Below, piece after piece: positions 23,657-35,685 of a stretch of 64,000 nucleotides of DNA. The notes beneath the pieces are model-generated. The model saw nothing but the letters and a program-made list of their open reading frames with translations, had not been told where the DNA came from and made no database searches. The stretch spans positions 24,874 to 88,873 of the forward strand of contig JAAKBF010000137.1 in assembly GCA_012656075.1 (NCBI GenBank). The letters are read 5' to 3'. This DNA comes from Phytophthora hibernalis. Taxonomy: Eukaryota > Oomycota > Peronosporomycetes > Peronosporales > Peronosporaceae. How positions within the stretch are numbered: position 1 is the first letter of the stretch; the number at the start of each line of letters is the position of its first letter. A program made the position numbers and the translations under genes.

Positions 23657-25001
23657 CGTCGGATCTGGTTGTAAAGTGCAACGTGGTGGAGCCACGTGGA
23701 TCGAGATGGCTACATGGTGTACGGAACATGAAATTGAGATTGCCTGGTTATGTGTTGGTCAACAAAATAGCGTGGCGCACACATTGTGCATTTGTTTTAC
23801 CCAGAAAATCTTGGTGATTGGGAGCTCATCGAGATTCCTCAACTTGTTGCAAGAGTCGCATGCAAGGCCGAGACAGTTGCCTAGATTTATTACATGTAAA
23901 TAGCTCTACGAACAAGTCCCTCAAGAGGCGGCGATAAAAGCCACAAGAATAAAAACCAGTGCATGAGCCAGTTTTGGCAAAACTTTTGCAGCGTCTCTGA
24001 TCGTGTCGCAGCATTTCGTCTTGCATCAAGTTGCCGGCCAATGGCCGGTCGCAGCACAGCTGGCGAGATATGCATGCTTGCGCTACGCGCGCTGTACATA
24101 GAGGACGAAGCGTGATCGTAACACAAGCAACAGAGACCAAGGTTTGAAAAAGTCCTTGCTCAGGTCAGCATCACGGTCGCTTTCGTATGGCGAGGGCGGA
24201 AGCAAGAAATGCAGTTACATCTTCCTGCTCCATCCACATTAACCCTGCATACGCAAAAATTGATTTACTTTTTGTAACTGCATATTACGATAATCTGCCT
24301 CTGTAGCCTTTGCAATATCAAGAGTCATTTCCTATCAACTACAGCTGAGAAAGTGATTCCCTGTCTAAACCGATTTAATCGCTTCTCGCAAAAAACACTG
24401 TTTTTACTCGCTCGATGCCGTACCAATCGTGACTTGTTGCGCCTTGTTCATTCCCAAACTGCCGCTCTCGCACACAAGTCTCCTCTAAAGCCTCCACAAG
24501 CAAAATCTCCAGCCCAAGCGGCGCAACCGTTGCTCCAAAAGCTTTAGCTACCCACCCAACGCCTTGGAGTGACTTCCCCGTTGCAGGACTCTTTGCAACC
24601 TTCACACCTCTCGCCTCGCCTTGCTTCCACGCAACGCGAGCTCGAAACTAAAACAAAAAGAGGGAGCTTTTGCACCCCTCTGTATGGCGAAATTTGCCGA
24701 CTGCATTACCTGGACCACCCTCGACGTCGTGTACGTAACAGCATTTTGATTTACTGGATACCCTGCACTTTGTCTTGGGTTTTGTATGCAGCTATTTATG
24801 GAGACTGACTTTTCGGGTGTGACTATCGCGGCGTCATGTGCAGCTTAGCTTATCCAAGCATCAATCCATACAAACGCATCATTTCCAAGGCGTTTCGAGT
24901 TATTCATTTCATCAGACCGCGAAGCGTCTTTAATTCTCAACGGTCCATAGCCATTTTCCAGTTCCCAACTGACGACCAGCCAAGCAGAGACTGGGAGGAC
25001 G
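23657..25001. other. intergenic region, 1.3 kb
   Basis: Divergent spacer between the PLA2 gene and the MATE gene. Short open frames at 24353-24605 on both strands show no domain or composition signal. TACATGTA at 23891-23898, about 235 bp upstream of the PLA2 start. Nothing else recognised. Confidence 0.4.
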
Positions 25002-27133
25002 ATGGGGATAACAATTGCCAATGTGGGCGAGGACGACAGTGCTGGAGACAGCGACAGCTCCGGCAGTAGTGGCAATAGCGGCTTAATACGAAACCATCCG
25101 ACTGCTAAAGACCAAGCCAAACATCGGTACGTTCAACCAGCAGCTGACGCGGCTGGCACTGCCTACGAGAAGCCCAAGACCAAGAAAGGCGACGCTAAAC
25201 CTGCCAGGAAGATCAAGTTACAGCCATTGAATACGCACAAGAAGATGACCCGACAGTTTGCAGGCTACGGTACTCTCAAGTCGGAACCACCTACTGATGC
25301 TGTTGGGGAGACGTCGTGGAAGACCAATGTTGAAAAATGGACTTTGGAAGCTCATGAGACGCTGAGTCCACGTGGTGCAGTGAAGATCAAAAAGCAGTTT
25401 AACGGACCAAACCGAAGTGTGGTTGCCCGCTCCAAGACGAATTTCCACTCGAGTGTGTTTTCGGAGGAATCTGGTGATGATTCCGAGACCTCCATGAGCT
25501 CGTACAGCTCGTCGAACAGCTCAGACAGCCCGGTGGCGATCCCCATCCGCTCGTCGTCTTTTTCGGCAGTGGATCAATGGGAATCGAAGCTGCGAGTGTC
25601 CAAGTTTTCAGAGGAGCTCCCATTGCTGCAGTCGTACACTCGGGATTCGGACACGGATATCGAGTCGGGGATTCTTCTAGGAGAGTCTGAAAGCGACGCC
25701 CGCCCAGAGATCAAGACGGAAGTGCGGAAGCTGGTTAAGTTGGCGTACCCGGTGACGTTTACGTATGTGTTGGAATTTTTCCCCGAGTTGGTGAGCATGA
25801 CGCTCGTGGGTCACCTGGATTCACCGTTGACGAAGCAGTATCTTGACGGTGTGGCTCTCTCGACCATGTGTATGAACCTTACTGCTATTGGTGTCGGATT
25901 CGGCTTGGCCACGGCCATGGACACACTTTGTTCTCAGGCGTACGGTGCTGGAAAACCGAAGAAATTAGGCATCTACCTCCAGAGTGGACTGATCGTGCTG
26001 GGACTCGCTATGATTCCTGTATTTTTCGTCAACTGGTACACGGAGGCTTTCCTGCTTATGATCGGCCAGCCTGCGCAAGTCGCTAAATTTGCCGGGCGTT
26101 TTAGCCAGATCCTGCTGCCTGGTATTCCGGCAATGTACGTCTATGAGATGCTAAAGAAGGTGATGCAAGCCCAGAATGTGGTGTTGCCGATGGTGTATAT
26201 TGCGGTGATCAGCAACCTGGTGAACCTGTTCCTGGGCGGTTACTTGACGTTCTACACGTCGTTGGGGTTCGACGGCGCGGCCATTGCACGTTTGTTGTCG
26301 GAGTTGGTACTTCCGCTGTGTCTCATTCCGTATTTCATGCGTAACCCGCACATCCCAGCCGAGTGGTGGCCTGGCTGGCAGGCCAAGGAAGCGGTGCACC
26401 ACCTCGGCACCTTCTTGACGTTGGGCATTCCAGGTATGTTCATGTTTTAGTGTATTTCGCTGCATACGTCGTTGCCTAACCTTTTTTCTTTTCCAATAGG
26501 TATGTTCATGATGTTGCTCGAGTGGTGGTCGTTCGAGATCATGGCGGCATTTGTAGGCTGGCTTCCAAACAGTGTCACGGCAATCAGCGTGCACTCGGTG
26601 TTGGTGAACGTGTCGACGTTTGCGTTCAACTTTTCCTGGGCATTTCGGTGGCAGCCAATGTGCTTGTTGGCAACTACTCCGGTAGCAACAAACCGCATCA
26701 CGCGAAGATGGCCTCGATGCTGGGCATGGTGCTTTCTCTGTCGTTGTCGGCAGTGCTCGCCGTTGTTATCATCGCCACGCGCTACTACATTCCCGAAATC
26801 TTTATCAACGATGCCGTGTCGATCGGTCTGGCAGGTCACGCGCTACTGTTCCTGATGCCGTACCAGATGTGCGATGCAGTCAACGCCGTGATGCAAGGCG
26901 TGTTCCGCGGCACGGGGCGTCTAATGCTGGGTGCGTACATCAACTTGTTTGCGTATTTCGTGATCGGTCTCCCCTTTGGTGTGTACCTGGCCTTTCGGAT
27001 GGACATGGGTGTCGAAGGTATGTGGCTCGGTCTCACGGCTGGTATTTTCTTCGGCTGCGTCGTGTCGTTTATCAAGATCTGCGAGACCAACTGGAAGAGT
27101 ATGGCCGACGCCGCGAGTTTACGCACAAGCTAA
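25002..27133 (+). CDS. MATE family efflux transporter with long acidic N-terminus, one intron, one frameshift
   Basis: Multidrug/toxin extrusion transporter, a cation-coupled antiporter of the plasma or vacuolar membrane. ATG 25002 opens a roughly 230-residue hydrophilic N-terminal region (GEDDSAGDSDSSGSSGNSG) not typical of animal or plant MATEs. Then come about 12 membrane segments with family landmarks: LVKLAYPVTFTYVLEFFPEL, ATAMDTLCSQAYGAG, QILLPGIPAMYVYE, ISVAANVLVGNYSG, VFRGTGRLMLGAYINL. The intron 26434-26499 joins LGIPG to MFMMLLEWWSFE. The frame breaks near 26632 in a TTTT run; one more T restores FNFFLGISVAAN. The stop is TAA, ending at 27133. Confidence 0.9.
26434..26499 (+). other. 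MATE intron flanked by a 13-bp direct repeat
   Basis: 66-nt GT-AG intron. AGGTATGTTCATG occurs at 26432-26444 across the donor site and again exactly at 26498-26510 across the acceptor site. Splicing removes one copy and preserves the frame. Confidence 0.85.
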
Positions 27134-28140
27134 AGCGGGAGTCCACTTGGACGCGGATCGTGCTGCTTTTTCATTTTTCATTCCTTTTGCGAGGAGAATA
27201 TCTCCACCCCTTTAGGTTGCGAGCTCTACAGTAGGAGCAGCTTCCTCTTGTTTGCATTTTCTCATCCATAGCATCTTATGAGTTGAACGCCCGTGCGTTT
27301 AGCATTTCAAATATGAATGCCCGTTTACAAAAAGGTTTTTCATTCGCCGTCGCACCCAAAAGAGTGGTTCGAAGGGCATCTACAGTTCCAGTGGACTTGC
27401 ATCGATTACAATAAACCGAAGCAATCTTTCGCGTGGAAGTGGTGTCAGCTGATGCGTTCGGTCGACTTGAGCTCGCACAGACCTTTCCAGAAAGTTCCAG
27501 TGTTCGAGTGACAACATGCAGGTGCATGTACCGGTAAGCTTACGGTCGGTGAAGGTGAAAGGCTGTACATGCACTTTTAGGCTGTTACTCGACCAACGTG
27601 AAACCAAACACGACTTCCAGCATCTAGCCCAGTCTACTCTACGAGGAAGGTCCAACATTGCTCGACAACGAGAGCGCGAGCTAATCAACTGCGTACGCCC
27701 GTCTTGAAGAAACAGCCACAACGAACGGTACGGGTAATGCAGATCGAACTCGTGTAGATGCTCTTCTAAGTGTCTGCGTGAACAGTAATCCCCATCCCCA
27801 TAGCTCTGAGTCATCTCGGTAGCTTGAGTCATCAAGTTTAACGATAACAAGGAAGAGCGATTGGAGCGAGTCCACCTAGAATGCTTATCTCCATTGGCTT
27901 TCGGCACCGTCGACGCACTGAGACCCACGCATCCCTGTCCTCGCACCGAAACCGCCTTGTGATCTGTCCAGCGAGTGTCCAGGTGTGCTACGCTGCTCCT
28001 GTCTTCAGAATTTTTGGTTAGGCTTGGCGAGTCCTGCGGCTAGAACTTGTTCGAGTCGGAGCACGTGCGATCTGAACGTTGCGCGCCATTGAAACGGAGC
28101 GAGAAGCTCATTACTAGACTCGCGCTTTACCACAGAGACA
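27134..28140. other. intergenic region, 1.0 kb
   Basis: No supported gene; a 188-codon minus-strand frame at 27380-27946 has no recognisable content. CTACAGTAG at about 27226 lies about 95 bp past the MATE stop. TACCGGTA at 27528-27535 sits in an imperfect inverted repeat (GTGCATGTACC ... GTACATGCAC, 27522-27574). Confidence 0.4.
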
Positions 28141-29238
28141 ATGCCGAAGCCCGTGCCCATGTCCAAGTTCTTGCCAGCTCTCCTGATCCCCGAGTCGGAC
28201 CAGACGATACTCCTGGAGCTCGCGACGACGCTTGTCAACCACAACGTGGAGCAGTACAACAATCTGTGCGTATCCAAGGACGGCCACCCTGATAGCCGAC
28301 TCTGGCTGCCGACTCGTAAAGTGGAGGGCCTTCGAATCTACCGAGAAAGTGCACACAATGCAGGCGAGTCGGCCATCCCATCGCTCTTGCTGCTGGGTTC
28401 GGTGGTCGGCAAACTGGACGACATCATGTACGGCGTGGTGGCACCAACGGACGAGTCTCTGAAACTCAAATCTTCGTGCATCCGAGACGGAGTCCTCGAT
28501 AGCAAAGTACTTGAGGAATTTGTGTGTCCTACCGTCGACGACCCGTTCAACCACGTGAGTCTTCGGTGGCGTCTGTACGAAGACCGAGACTACGTGACGC
28601 TCGACACGACCGGCGTCATGCAGACACCACGGGGCGAACGTGTTGGCTACAATGTATCACACTCGGTCGGCTTCCCTCAGCTACCACCTTTCACCAACCT
28701 GGGCATCGCTCGAGGAAACATGTCTGTGTGCTCACTCTACCGGCAGAAAGCCAACAACTCGGTCGAGTGCTACACACGTGGGTTCTTCGACTTATCAACA
28801 GGCACGCACGGTAGCGCTATCTTCACTCTACAAACCATCGCAACGCAGTGGCTGTCGTTCTCACGCTACATGGAGTGTGCACACATGAAGAAGCTCGCGT
28901 GGCGACTGCGCAAGAACAGCGACGACGCGGACTTGGTCGAGTACGTGCCCAAGCAGAAACCCACGGACGCCACGTGTCGAGTCTGCGCCAAGAGCTTCAG
29001 CTTCCTACAGGGCAGGAAAAAGACCTGCAAGAGCTGCGACCACGCCGTGTGCTCTCGCTGCTGCGTCAAGAAACTTGTGTGCGTCGTAGCACCCGACCAG
29101 AGTTCAATCCTCGAGAAAAAACGCTCTTTTTGCTCACGATGCATCCACGAGGCCGTACAGAGCGACGCCGTCGCCATCGCTATAGAAGAACTCGTGACCA
29201 AACGCCACGACAGCGACCCAATCGAGTTCGCACTATGA
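28141..29238 (+). CDS. FYVE-START chimeric protein (copy A), intact
   Basis: 365 residues with no frame break, the best reference for this family in the window. The start block MPKPVPMSKFLPALLIPESD resembles the other copies. A START-like lipid-binding region covers about residues 30-250 (IPSLLLLGSVVGKLDDIMYGV; HSVGFPQLPPF; RGNMSVCSLYRQ; CYTRGFFDL). A C-terminal FYVE-related finger covers about 278-335 (CRVCAKSFSF...TCKSCDHAVCSRCCVKK...FCSRCIHE). The R+HHCR PI3P-binding signature is not conserved. START plus FYVE suggests lipid binding or transfer at endosomal membranes; this is inferred from domains only. The organisation START-then-FYVE is characteristic of oomycetes. Confidence 0.87.
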   Translation: MPKPVPMSKFLPALLIPESDQTILLELATTLVNHNVEQYNNLCVSKDGHPDSRLWLPTRKVEGLRIYRESAHNAGESAIPSLLLLGSVVGKLDDIMYGVVAPTDESLKLKSSCIRDGVLDSKVLEEFVCPTVDDPFNHVSLRWRLYEDRDYVTLDTTGVMQTPRGERVGYNVSHSVGFPQLPPFTNLGIARGNMSVCSLYRQKANNSVECYTRGFFDLSTGTHGSAIFTLQTIATQWLSFSRYMECAHMKKLAWRLRKNSDDADLVEYVPKQKPTDATCRVCAKSFSFLQGRKKTCKSCDHAVCSRCCVKKLVCVVAPDQSSILEKKRSFCSRCIHEAVQSDAVAIAIEELVTKRHDSDPIEFAL

Positions 29239-29587
29239 TAGAAATTCGCATGCTAGACCACTTGTAAAGTATCTTGTCCTTGACCACTTCAATGTAGCCA
29301 TCCCAACATCAGCCAATCATATATTTTTAACACTGATATGAGCCAATGGGATCTCGTCTGCGCACGGCTATGCGCCTAACCTTCGCTAAACTGACAGGCG
29401 ATGGCGACCTTTCATGTGCATTGGTCCTGCAACGTTTGACGCGTAGTTATCTTCTGTATAGTAGCTAACTTCAGTATGGTCGACAACGCACTGACCATTC
29501 CAAGGTGGCTCTCTGTCCGTATCGAACGCCGAAAGCCATTTTCTTAGTCATTTTGCCTCTCACCCGCCGACCCACAAGTCTCGGAAG
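29239..29587. other. intergenic spacer between FYVE-START copies A and B
   Basis: About 350 bp holding the promoter of copy B. No gene or repeat recognised. Confidence 0.4.
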
Positions 29588-31141
29588 ATGAAAAAGTCCG
29601 CTTTGAATTTGGTGAATTTTCTACCGGAACTCACGGTCTCCGATGCTGACCGCGATATGCTGCGAGAATTGGCGAGTACCTTGATCACGCACAACTTGGA
29701 GCAGTGCAATACACTACTGGTCACGAAAAAGGTTATCCGGACGCTGCCTCGCGGCAGTGGAAGGAAATTCGACGCAAAGACGCACTGCGGATCTACCGCC
29801 AGCGACGGAGTTCCAATCGTGGAGGAGCTCCATTCTCACCGTCGTTGTTGCTACTGGGGACTGTGGAGGGGACGGTGGACGATGTGATGTATGGGGTGGT
29901 GGCTTCGACGGACGCGGCGTTGAAGATCAAGTCGACTTGTGTGAACGATGGCATGTTGGATACTAAGATGCTGTGTGAGTTGATACAACCATCGATGGAG
30001 GACCCGTTCTGCCATGTTGGTATCAAGTGGAAGCTCTATCATGGACGCGACTACGTTTCGCTGGATTCGACCGGCATCTTGACTTCGAGCAAGGGCGAAC
30101 GGATCGGGTACAATCTGTCGCACTCCGTCGCGTTTTCAGAGCTCCCGGAATTCAAAACGTACGGTATACTACGAGGCAACATGTCGGTGTGCTCGCTGTA
30201 TCGACAGAAGACACCGACTACCGTCGAATGCTACGTGCGAGGGTTTTCGATTTCCCCACCAAGAACGAGATGTTCAACAATGTAGCTTTGCAAACGCTAG
30301 CATCGCAGTGGCTCTCTTTTGGTCGCAAAGTGGAGTGTGGACGTATGAAAAAGCTTGGGTGGAGACTACGAAGAAACAGTCTTGACGGTCAAAGCTCGGA
30401 TCGTAGCAGTACCAGTACCTGTTCAAGCTATGGATCTTCTCCAAAGCATCGCCTCCTGCTAGTCGTCCTGGGGCCTGTTCGCTTTGCTCCCACAGTTTTG
30501 GCTTCCTGGGCACGAGTCGAGAAACCTGCACTAACTGTATGCAGTCAGTATGTGCCCGATGTATCGTCAAGAAGATCATGTATGCTGCAGCCCCCGACGG
30601 ACACGCCGTTCTGGAGAAAAAGCATCCATTCTGTCATGGATGCCTCGATGATGTTGCGGAGAGCGACACACTTGCTATCGCTCGCGAGGAGCTTGCATTT
30701 GACCAAGATAGTGGACCTACAGACGATCTGGAGTATTTCCCTGACGTCTCGAGCAACCTCAACTTTCGACGGCTTGCGAAAAAGTATCTCAATTCCAAGG
30801 TGCTACATGTAGTTAGGTATTTTCATCGTACATGCGCGTTCGTTAGAAATATGATACTATTAATAGTACAAACGTATCGTTTTCATTTATTCGAAGAAGC
30901 GTACGGTCAAAATCACGGTCGCTATTTAGGATACCTTTCACTGAGGTCTAAACGGCGGAACGCCAGTATGATATTGTACCGCGGGAAGCAATGCATACTG
31001 CAATTTGCTTTGGCGCTGAGAGTTGCAGTAAACTGCACTACGCTGCAGTATCCTATAGCAAAAACAATACAACACACAACTGTAGTTCATACCTACATCA
31101 AACTAGCGCCTCGACAGTTTCTGCTTCGTGTGAATTCCTGA
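29588..31141 (+). CDS. FYVE-START chimeric protein (copy B), three frameshifts
   Basis: Same domain order as copy A: MKKSALNLVNFLPELTVSD start, START-like region (LLLLGTVEGTVDDVMYGVV; RGNMSVCSLYRQ), and a FYVE-related finger whose last part (QSVCARCIVKK...FCHGCLDD) ends in a third frame. Breaks fall at about 29730 (A run), 30247 (TTTT) and 30460 (CC); each is healed by one extra base in the run. The family normally ends about 15-35 residues after AREELA, but the last frame stays open to 31141 and runs into sequence beside a hAT remnant, so the true 3' end is uncertain and may have been lost. Confidence 0.72.
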
Positions 31142-31850
31142 TTGCCTTGGCCACGAGTCGAGAATCCCAGAAGTCTCGATTCGATTTCAGGAACATGATG
31201 GCTTCGAATAGGCATGGCGTCATTCGGCGTCTGTGATCGGTCATGACATAGATTGCCGAACTAAACAATCCTTCAACAGACGCAGATGTCCCGTGCAAGA
31301 AAGGCAAATCTACATACTGCGTCGTATGCGTAATTTTGCGTCGTTTGCGATCTTCTAGTTCCTGCCAGGAACTTCCTGGTAGTAACTGACACCGTCGCCG
31401 TAGTCGATTCGCCGTGTTTCCGATTCATGAGGTATCTCAAATTGCCTTGCCACCTCTCGCTCACGGTCGGACAAGACTGCGATCTTGTTGTTCTGAATCT
31501 TCGTCACTGCGGATTCGACAATCGGGTTGTGCACAATAGCTGAGTCTTGCGCCAGGTAGTGACTTAATTCTGGGAAATCTTCCAGCATGGCGTCAAAAGT
31601 ACCACGGGCCGAGACTACGGTAACATCTTTGTCCTGGAGACCAACCATGACCGACTCAAACTTCTTCAGTACTGGAACAATATCTCGCTAAATCTGAAGC
31701 ACTTATACGCCTCGGTATTGTCGGATCCGGTGATCTCAAAGTAGCTCTTGACGACTTCGGGAACTTGTCTATGCCGAAGCTTGTTCATGCGGAGAGCCAT
31801 ATTCGTCTTGGGATTGCACTTCGTCGTCTGCTCGGTTGGGTACCTTTAGG
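31098..31850 (-). pseudogene. hAT transposase remnant
   Basis: Minus-strand fragments carry the hAT C-terminal dimerisation block (SASVEGLFSSAIYVMTDHRR, then FLKSNRDFWD) and preceding sequence (GTFDAMLEDFPELSHYLAQD) in different frames. The N-terminal half and the ends were not found. It is a different, older element from the one at 13.9 kb. Confidence 0.7.
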
Positions 31851-32253
31851 AACACGTCCTGCGCGTGCTGGCGCGTGGATAATGGGGTCAATAGTTGAAG
31901 CGACACGAACGTGGCGATCTGATTGGGTGGTTATCTAGGATCGGGATGATTATTGGTATGTACGGTTGAAGTCGACACTGCATAATATGGTTGCTATACA
32001 TGTATGAGAGTGACTAAATCCACAACAAAAGAGCCGGCGTGCCATGCATGTTTTATGAAGCAAATGGAAAGGCGGAATCTGGCAGTTGCACTCAAAAAGA
32101 CGACTTCCTAAACAAACGTTATTCTGTTTTGCAAGCCAGTGGCTGGGATTCATTCAGAATTCCCCCTCCCGGTACCGGCCGCGACCCAGCTCGGCCACGT
32201 CGTCACGGCAACCGGCGGCTGCAGCGAATCTCCAGACGCCCCCTCGCTACCCG
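31851..32253. other. spacer upstream of the MULE gene
   Basis: Contains TACATGTA at 31997-32004. I could not identify MULE terminal inverted repeats or a 9-bp target duplication here. Confidence 0.35.
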
Positions 32254-34260
32254 ATGCGCGCTAGCCCCACCACTCCCCCACCTCGACGCCGTGGCATCGC
32301 AAGTCGCAGCCAGAGAGCGACGGGGCCAAAAAAGCGGCCGGCGCCCGTTTTATCGGAGGAATCGGCATACGAAGACGACGAGGAGGTGTCGGACAGCGAA
32401 GACGAAGACAGACATCAGCGACAAGACAGTCGGCCCGTTATTGTGGAGCACATCAGAGGAGAAGAATACGATACGTGGGCCGCATTTGAAGCGGCCTTTG
32501 CAGCATACTGCAAGGAAACGTACCAGGTAAGTTATTTATTGTTTGTAGGTGGTATTAAAAACTAACAGTTTGTAAACGCCCAAGTCGTACTCGAGGCGAA
32601 CATCTACAACTCGTGTGGCCAGGAATAAACCCATTGAAGACACGTACGCTGCGAGGGACGATCACGCACCTGAGTCGAAACTTTCCGAGGACGAGTCGTT
32701 TTATTACTACCTCGTGGTCTTTGAGTGCATTCATGCTGGTAAACACCGCAATAGGGGTAAAGGAAAACGCCCACGGCAAAATGTGCGCTCGCTTGGCTGC
32801 ACGGCAAGGGTAAGTTGCTTCCTTCGAACTGCTACTATGCTTAATAACTAATTTGTGAACGTTTTGAAATAGTTGAACGTCTTGCTCCAGCGTGAAGGAG
32901 GTCGCTACTTTTACCAAGTCTCTGTGCACAACACAGACCAAAATCACGCACTACAACGAGAAGCTTTCAAACGACTACCTCAGAACCGCATGAAATTGCA
33001 ACGCGAGCAGTTATCTACAGTAGACATGCTGCGCAAAGTGGGCCTGGGTCGGAAAAAGATCTTGAAATCCATCTGGGACAACACCGATTGTGAGCCCGAA
33101 ATTGTCGACGTCCACAATCTTCTCGCAAAGCTCAAGCGCAAGGAAGAAGGGGTTCGACGCTCAGCGACAGAGTATCGGAAACGCTCGAACGATTTTGCGA
33201 GAAAGAACCGTTCGGGGTGGCGCATGTCGATATCGATCGTCAGGGTGACAAGGTAACGGATTTCTTTATGGATTGGGTTGGAGCGCACGTACTGAAAGGT
33301 AGTATGTTTGTTTGTTTCATAGCTTGTGGCGCGTTGTATCTCTATTCAGACTGCACACATGCGTTCGCTGTTCTCGGCTTTTCCCGAGACACTGCTCGTT
33401 GATGCTACCCACGACACGAATTCCTCGCGGTACAAGCTCTTCTCCTTCATGGTGCATGACTCCCTCGGCCATGGTCAACACGTCCAGGTACGCCAAAAAT
33501 ATGGGTGTGCATCTATCTTAGAAGTTCTCCATCTATAGAGCTACATTGTATCAGTTGCATTTTCATCTTGTGGTGAATTGTAAAAATATCGTGGCAGCTT
33601 GTGGTACTTGTGAGGCATTGTGGTGAATTGTGGTAGATTATCTTATGGTTTTGGCTGTGTTATGTGTGATAGCACGCTCTAATGACTGACGAGCGGGCTG
33701 ATACTCTCCGGCATGCGGTTCGTCAGTTCAAGAAATGCAAGCCTTCTTGGCGAGAAGTTCGGTGCATTGTAGTGGACAAAGATTTCACCGAAATTAGTGT
33801 CTTCGCCACAGAAATGCCAGAGGCGCGCGTGCTCCTTTGTCAGTTTCATGCGATCAAGTACATTCAAGAAAGAATCGCTAAGACGGAATATGGGCTTGAC
33901 GCAATTCAGTGCGGCTGGCTGAAACCTATCGCCAGCCTGATTGTGCGGTCCCAGACCACCGAGGAGTACGAGAAGTGTTTTAACTACATGAAGCAGGAGC
34001 TGGGTGTCACGGATGGCGACGATGAAAGCAAAGACGACCAGATTCCTGCATTTTGGAGTTACTTCCTGGAAATTGGCACGGCTGCCGTACGATGTGGACC
34101 TCGTACTTGCGAGACAATGTGGAGCACCTGGATAATTCTGCTAACAATCGTCTGGAGTCCTCGTGGCAAAAATCAAGACTCTTGTGAACCGAGATGTGGA
34201 ACTGGACGAAACTGTGACGAGTTTAATTTGGTGGGCCAAGTATAAAGAAAAGCAGTTCAC
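32254..34260 (+). CDS. MULE (Mutator-like) transposase, multi-exon, frameshifted
   Basis: Cut-and-paste transposase of the MULE/FAR1-like type. The N-terminus is Pro/Arg-rich and acidic (EDDEEVSDSEDEDRH), followed by a DNA-binding region. Introns: 32527-32584, 32810-32872 and 33488-33672, all GT-AG. The catalytic core contains the first Asp in TLLVDATHDTNSSRYKLFSF, the second in VVDKDFTEISVFATEMPEA, and the LCQFHAIKYIQERI helix. Frames also change near 33205 (CC run), around 33290-33350 and near 34100. The C-terminus resembles the end of zinc-finger-SWIM-type MULE transposases. Probably not functional as written, though several breaks are homopolymer-type. Confidence 0.78.
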
Positions 34261-34338
34261 CACTGTTGGGACGCGTCTTTGATTCCGTGTATCACACAAG
34301 TCCAGAGCTAGCGAGAATGGCACAGATTGTCAGCAGAC

Positions 34339-35304
34339 ATGGATGAGGCGCCGAACCTGTGTGTAGCCGTTCCAGCACCCAATCGAGGCGCTGTCAGCAA
34401 AAATGCAGAGATATGCAAAATCATTCTTCCACCTGACTGGGTGAAGCATTGTGTCCACCTGATGAAAACTTGCCGAAGCCAATACCGTGAGCACCAAAAT
34501 GCTGACCTCCGAGATGAAAAAATATTGCTAAAATTTCAACTAGGCCACTCCAACATTTACACCAAAGTAACCGGAACATACATATACACGATGGGAGCGT
34601 GGTATGGGACGAGAAGTGCTTTTAGAATGATTGAAGAATTCATTGAGTGGATTAAGGAGATAGATGTGGAGGCGGATCAGTTAGGATCGCTGTTCGGCGA
34701 GGGAACGCTGATTGATACAGGAGATGTCTGTTCGTGCCTGGCAAATCTCAACATCCGCGACGACGAAGAGAAGGCACTGCTCGGTTTGATTCATGACGAA
34801 GCCGGAGATGTAGCCATGGCAGCCGCTATTTCGGTCATGTGCGAAGACGCAAACAGCCGGCAGCCAGAGCAGAATTCTGTCACTTTCACCACCCAGTTGA
34901 TGGCAATGGGGACTGATACGGAGAAGATTGAATGGTTGAAGCAAAACATAATTGTGGAGACAACTGATGACAAGATTGTCGGGGCCCTGTGGGTGAACAC
35001 AAACCATTGGTGTGGGATTGGAATCAATCTGAAGAAGTATGTATACTCTGTCATGGACCCGCGCAACGACAAGGATACTATTGAGTTAGTTGATGGAGTC
35101 TTCAAGCACGTTTTCTTGCCGATTCTCCCCAAAGAAAAACGCTGGCGTCGAGATGTGAGCAGGTTCTACCAGCAAGTCGACGGCAACAGTTGCGGAGTGT
35201 TCGTACTAGCTTTTATAGAGAGCTACCTGTTTGGTTCTCTTGACATCCCGGCAGACACCAAGTTATTGAGATTCCGTTATCTGCTTAAGGTCCTATTAGG
35301 TTAA
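34339..35304 (+). CDS. Ulp1/C48-type cysteine peptidase associated with the MULE
   Basis: Intact frame from ATG 34339 (MDEAPN) to TAA 35304, about 320 residues. Catalytic triad of the C48 (SUMO/NEDD8 protease) fold: His in NTNHWCGIGI, Asp in VMDPRND, a glutamine region and Cys in DGNSCGVFVLAF. About 80 bp after the transposase, same strand; it may be a second ORF or the C-terminal part of one long product. MULEs that carry a Ulp1-like domain are known in plants. Whether this protease acts on SUMO is unknown. Confidence 0.8.
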   Translation: MDEAPNLCVAVPAPNRGAVSKNAEICKIILPPDWVKHCVHLMKTCRSQYREHQNADLRDEKILLKFQLGHSNIYTKVTGTYIYTMGAWYGTRSAFRMIEEFIEWIKEIDVEADQLGSLFGEGTLIDTGDVCSCLANLNIRDDEEKALLGLIHDEAGDVAMAAAISVMCEDANSRQPEQNSVTFTTQLMAMGTDTEKIEWLKQNIIVETTDDKIVGALWVNTNHWCGIGINLKKYVYSVMDPRNDKDTIELVDGVFKHVFLPILPKEKRWRRDVSRFYQQVDGNSCGVFVLAFIESYLFGSLDIPADTKLLRFRYLLKVLLG

Positions 35305-35685
35305 GGCAGAATTCAATTCAAGCGTTGAGCCTTCGATTAGATTCCGCCTTTGATTCTATCAATGTTATTTCCGACTGCACCTAGCGAGCCACCTTCAACT
35401 CACTGTACTACTTTAGCTGTGTGCGAAACACAAAATAACGCCGAATAATACGCCGCCGTTGCTTTGGACGAGGGATCCACAGGCATCCATATGCGATGGG
35501 GAGTGCAGAGTGCCTGTGGCTTGTGGCAATTGGGCACAAGCCTCATTGTGTGGTTGTGGTAACTTGTTTTGAATTGTGGAAAACGACACTTTTCTGCCAC
35601 AATACGCCTGCAAATCTTCGTGATAGATTGTGGCAATATTTTCTGCCATACATGTACCGGTATGTACATGTAGCCTGCCTGGCAA
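35305..35685. other. spacer 3' of the Ulp1 gene
   Basis: Low-complexity TTGTGG-rich phrases, also seen in the MULE intron at 33565-33650, suggest debris of another repeat. TACATGTA at 35649-35656 and 35665-35672, with TACCGGTA between them (35655-35662). No gene supported. Confidence 0.4.

Noticed and set aside
27380..27946. 188-codon minus-strand gene
   Set aside because: No recognisable domain, low-information composition, between two well-placed genes.
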